This document shows, piece by piece, positions 8,138 through 8,417 of a stretch of 8,417 nt of DNA. A program made the translations under genes and the position numbers. Each line of letters starts with the position of its first letter. Positions within the stretch are counted from its first letter, which is position 1. Origin of the DNA: Nocardioides sp. (GTDB taxonomy: Bacteria > Actinomycetota > Actinomycetes > Propionibacteriales > Nocardioidaceae); assembly GCA_029264225.1 (NCBI GenBank), contig JARICB010000417.1, forward strand, positions 1 through 8,417, given 5' to 3'. Under the pieces are notes generated by a model that searched no databases, was not told the DNA's origin, and saw only the letters and a program-made list of their open reading frames with translations.

Positions 8138-8340
8138 AAGCACTCCTGGGTCGATGGTGCGCGGCTACTGTCATTGAGCAGTCTGCGCCTGTTCCCATCC
8201 TTGCCTGCAAGCACCTCGCTGGGAATGCAATGAGCGCCACGTCACGAAATGTGGACACGGAGTTACACGTCTTGTTACATGGCGAGGTGTCGACTGCTTC
8301 GTCGTCCCCGATCTTGAACTCCACTGGAGGATCAGCACCC
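8138..8340. promoter_or_regulatory. Divergent promoter region of the thiolase and FabG4-like genes
   Basis: This 203-nt non-coding stretch holds the ribosome sites for both genes: AGGAG before the thiolase ATG on the minus strand, and GGAGG (8326-8330), 10 nt before the ATG at 8341. On the plus strand TGGACA (8252-8257), 17 nt and TTACAT (8275-8280) form a plausible promoter, with five of six -35 bases matching, giving a leader of roughly 54 nt. GTTACA occurs twice in direct orientation 12 nt apart (8262-8267, 8274-8279). CTTGC-CT-GCAAG (8200-8211) is a small palindrome that could be an operator. No clear promoter for the thiolase was found. Confidence 0.45.
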
Positions 8341-8417
8341 ATGAGCGACCGTTACCAGGGCTTCGTGTCTTCTCCCATCGGCAAGTTGCTCGCGAAAAAC
8401 CTCGGTCTCCCGAACCC
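8341..8417 (+). CDS. 3-oxoacyl-ACP reductase, FabG4-like (N-terminal fragment, partial)
   Basis: The open frame runs from ATG 8341 to the window edge and gives 25 full codons: MSDRYQGFVSSPIGKLLAKN, then LGLPN, with Pro next. This short stretch (phenylalanine, Ser/Pro-Gly, then a Leu-Gly-Leu/Val-Pro motif) is the N-terminal extension typical of the long actinobacterial FabG4 class of NAD(P)-dependent ketoreductases, which reduce 3-oxoacyl chains. GGAGG at 8326-8330 supports the start. The divergent thiolase partner matches the mycobacterial fabG4 (Rv0242c)/fadA2 (Rv0243) arrangement and strengthens the call. The catalytic Rossmann domain is outside the window, so the identification relies on a tail and on context. 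Confidence 0.68.
   Translation, partial: MSDRYQGFVSSPIGKLLAKNLGLPN

Noticed and set aside
8138..8143. GTG at 8143 as the thiolase start
   Set aside because: The ribosome-binding AGGAG overlaps it, whereas the ATG at 8137 is correctly spaced and starts at the usual N-terminus.
8221..8250. GGGAAT resembling a sigma-R type -35, and GGGAAC on the other strand (8191-8197) resembling an ECF -35
   Set aside because: Neither has a GTT element at the 15-18 nt spacing such promoters need.

Overview
The window is high-GC, gene-dense chromosomal DNA from an actinobacterium, most likely a Nocardioides-like member of the Propionibacteriales. This rests on gene content and protein style, not on a marker gene. 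The clues are a pyrR leader of the mycobacterial type with the Shine-Dalgarno inside the PyrR-binding hairpin, a divergent thiolase/ketoreductase pair like mycobacterial fadA2/fabG4, a DUF3060 secreted protein, a DICT-type MerR regulator with an apparently leaderless start, and many 1-10 nt gene overlaps. There is no mobile element, tRNA, rRNA or CRISPR, and no intergenic stretch reaches 300 bases.

Layout. 1-95: the end of an unidentified plus-strand gene. 140-1369 (+): an acetyl-CoA hydrolase/transferase-family CoA-transferase. It converges, 9 nt apart, on a minus-strand pair: a small 86/87-residue protein (2206-2469) coupled by overlap to an FHA-fold protein (1379-2215). Divergent from that pair is a MerR regulator with a DICT sensor domain (2527-3411, +). 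A perfect 12-bp-arm palindrome (2490-2516) lies between the two divergent starts and abuts the regulator's likely -10 box. Next is an exported DUF3060 protein (3498-4031, +) with an exact 17-residue Asn-ladder repeat.

The minus strand from 6768 to 4047 is a compact pyrimidine operon, pyrR-pyrB-pyrC, with 4-nt and 1-nt overlaps. A PyrR-binding RNA hairpin in the pyrR leader contains the ribosome-binding site, so UMP-bound PyrR should repress translation. PyrB makes carbamoyl-aspartate and PyrC closes it to dihydroorotate. The carAB, pyrD and pyrF genes often found downstream are absent here; the operon ends against the DUF3060 gene.

Upstream of pyrR on the same strand is a FadA2-like thiolase (6857-8137). 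Its stop codon lies inside a 10-bp inverted repeat that also carries the pyr promoter hexamers. Divergent from it, a FabG4-like 3-oxoacyl-ACP reductase begins at 8341 and runs off the window.

The best candidate for something undescribed is the 1379-3411 module: a DICT-MerR regulator, its palindrome, a small conserved-looking protein and an FHA-fold protein that has lost the usual phosphothreonine-contact residues. Its physiological role cannot be read from the sequence.
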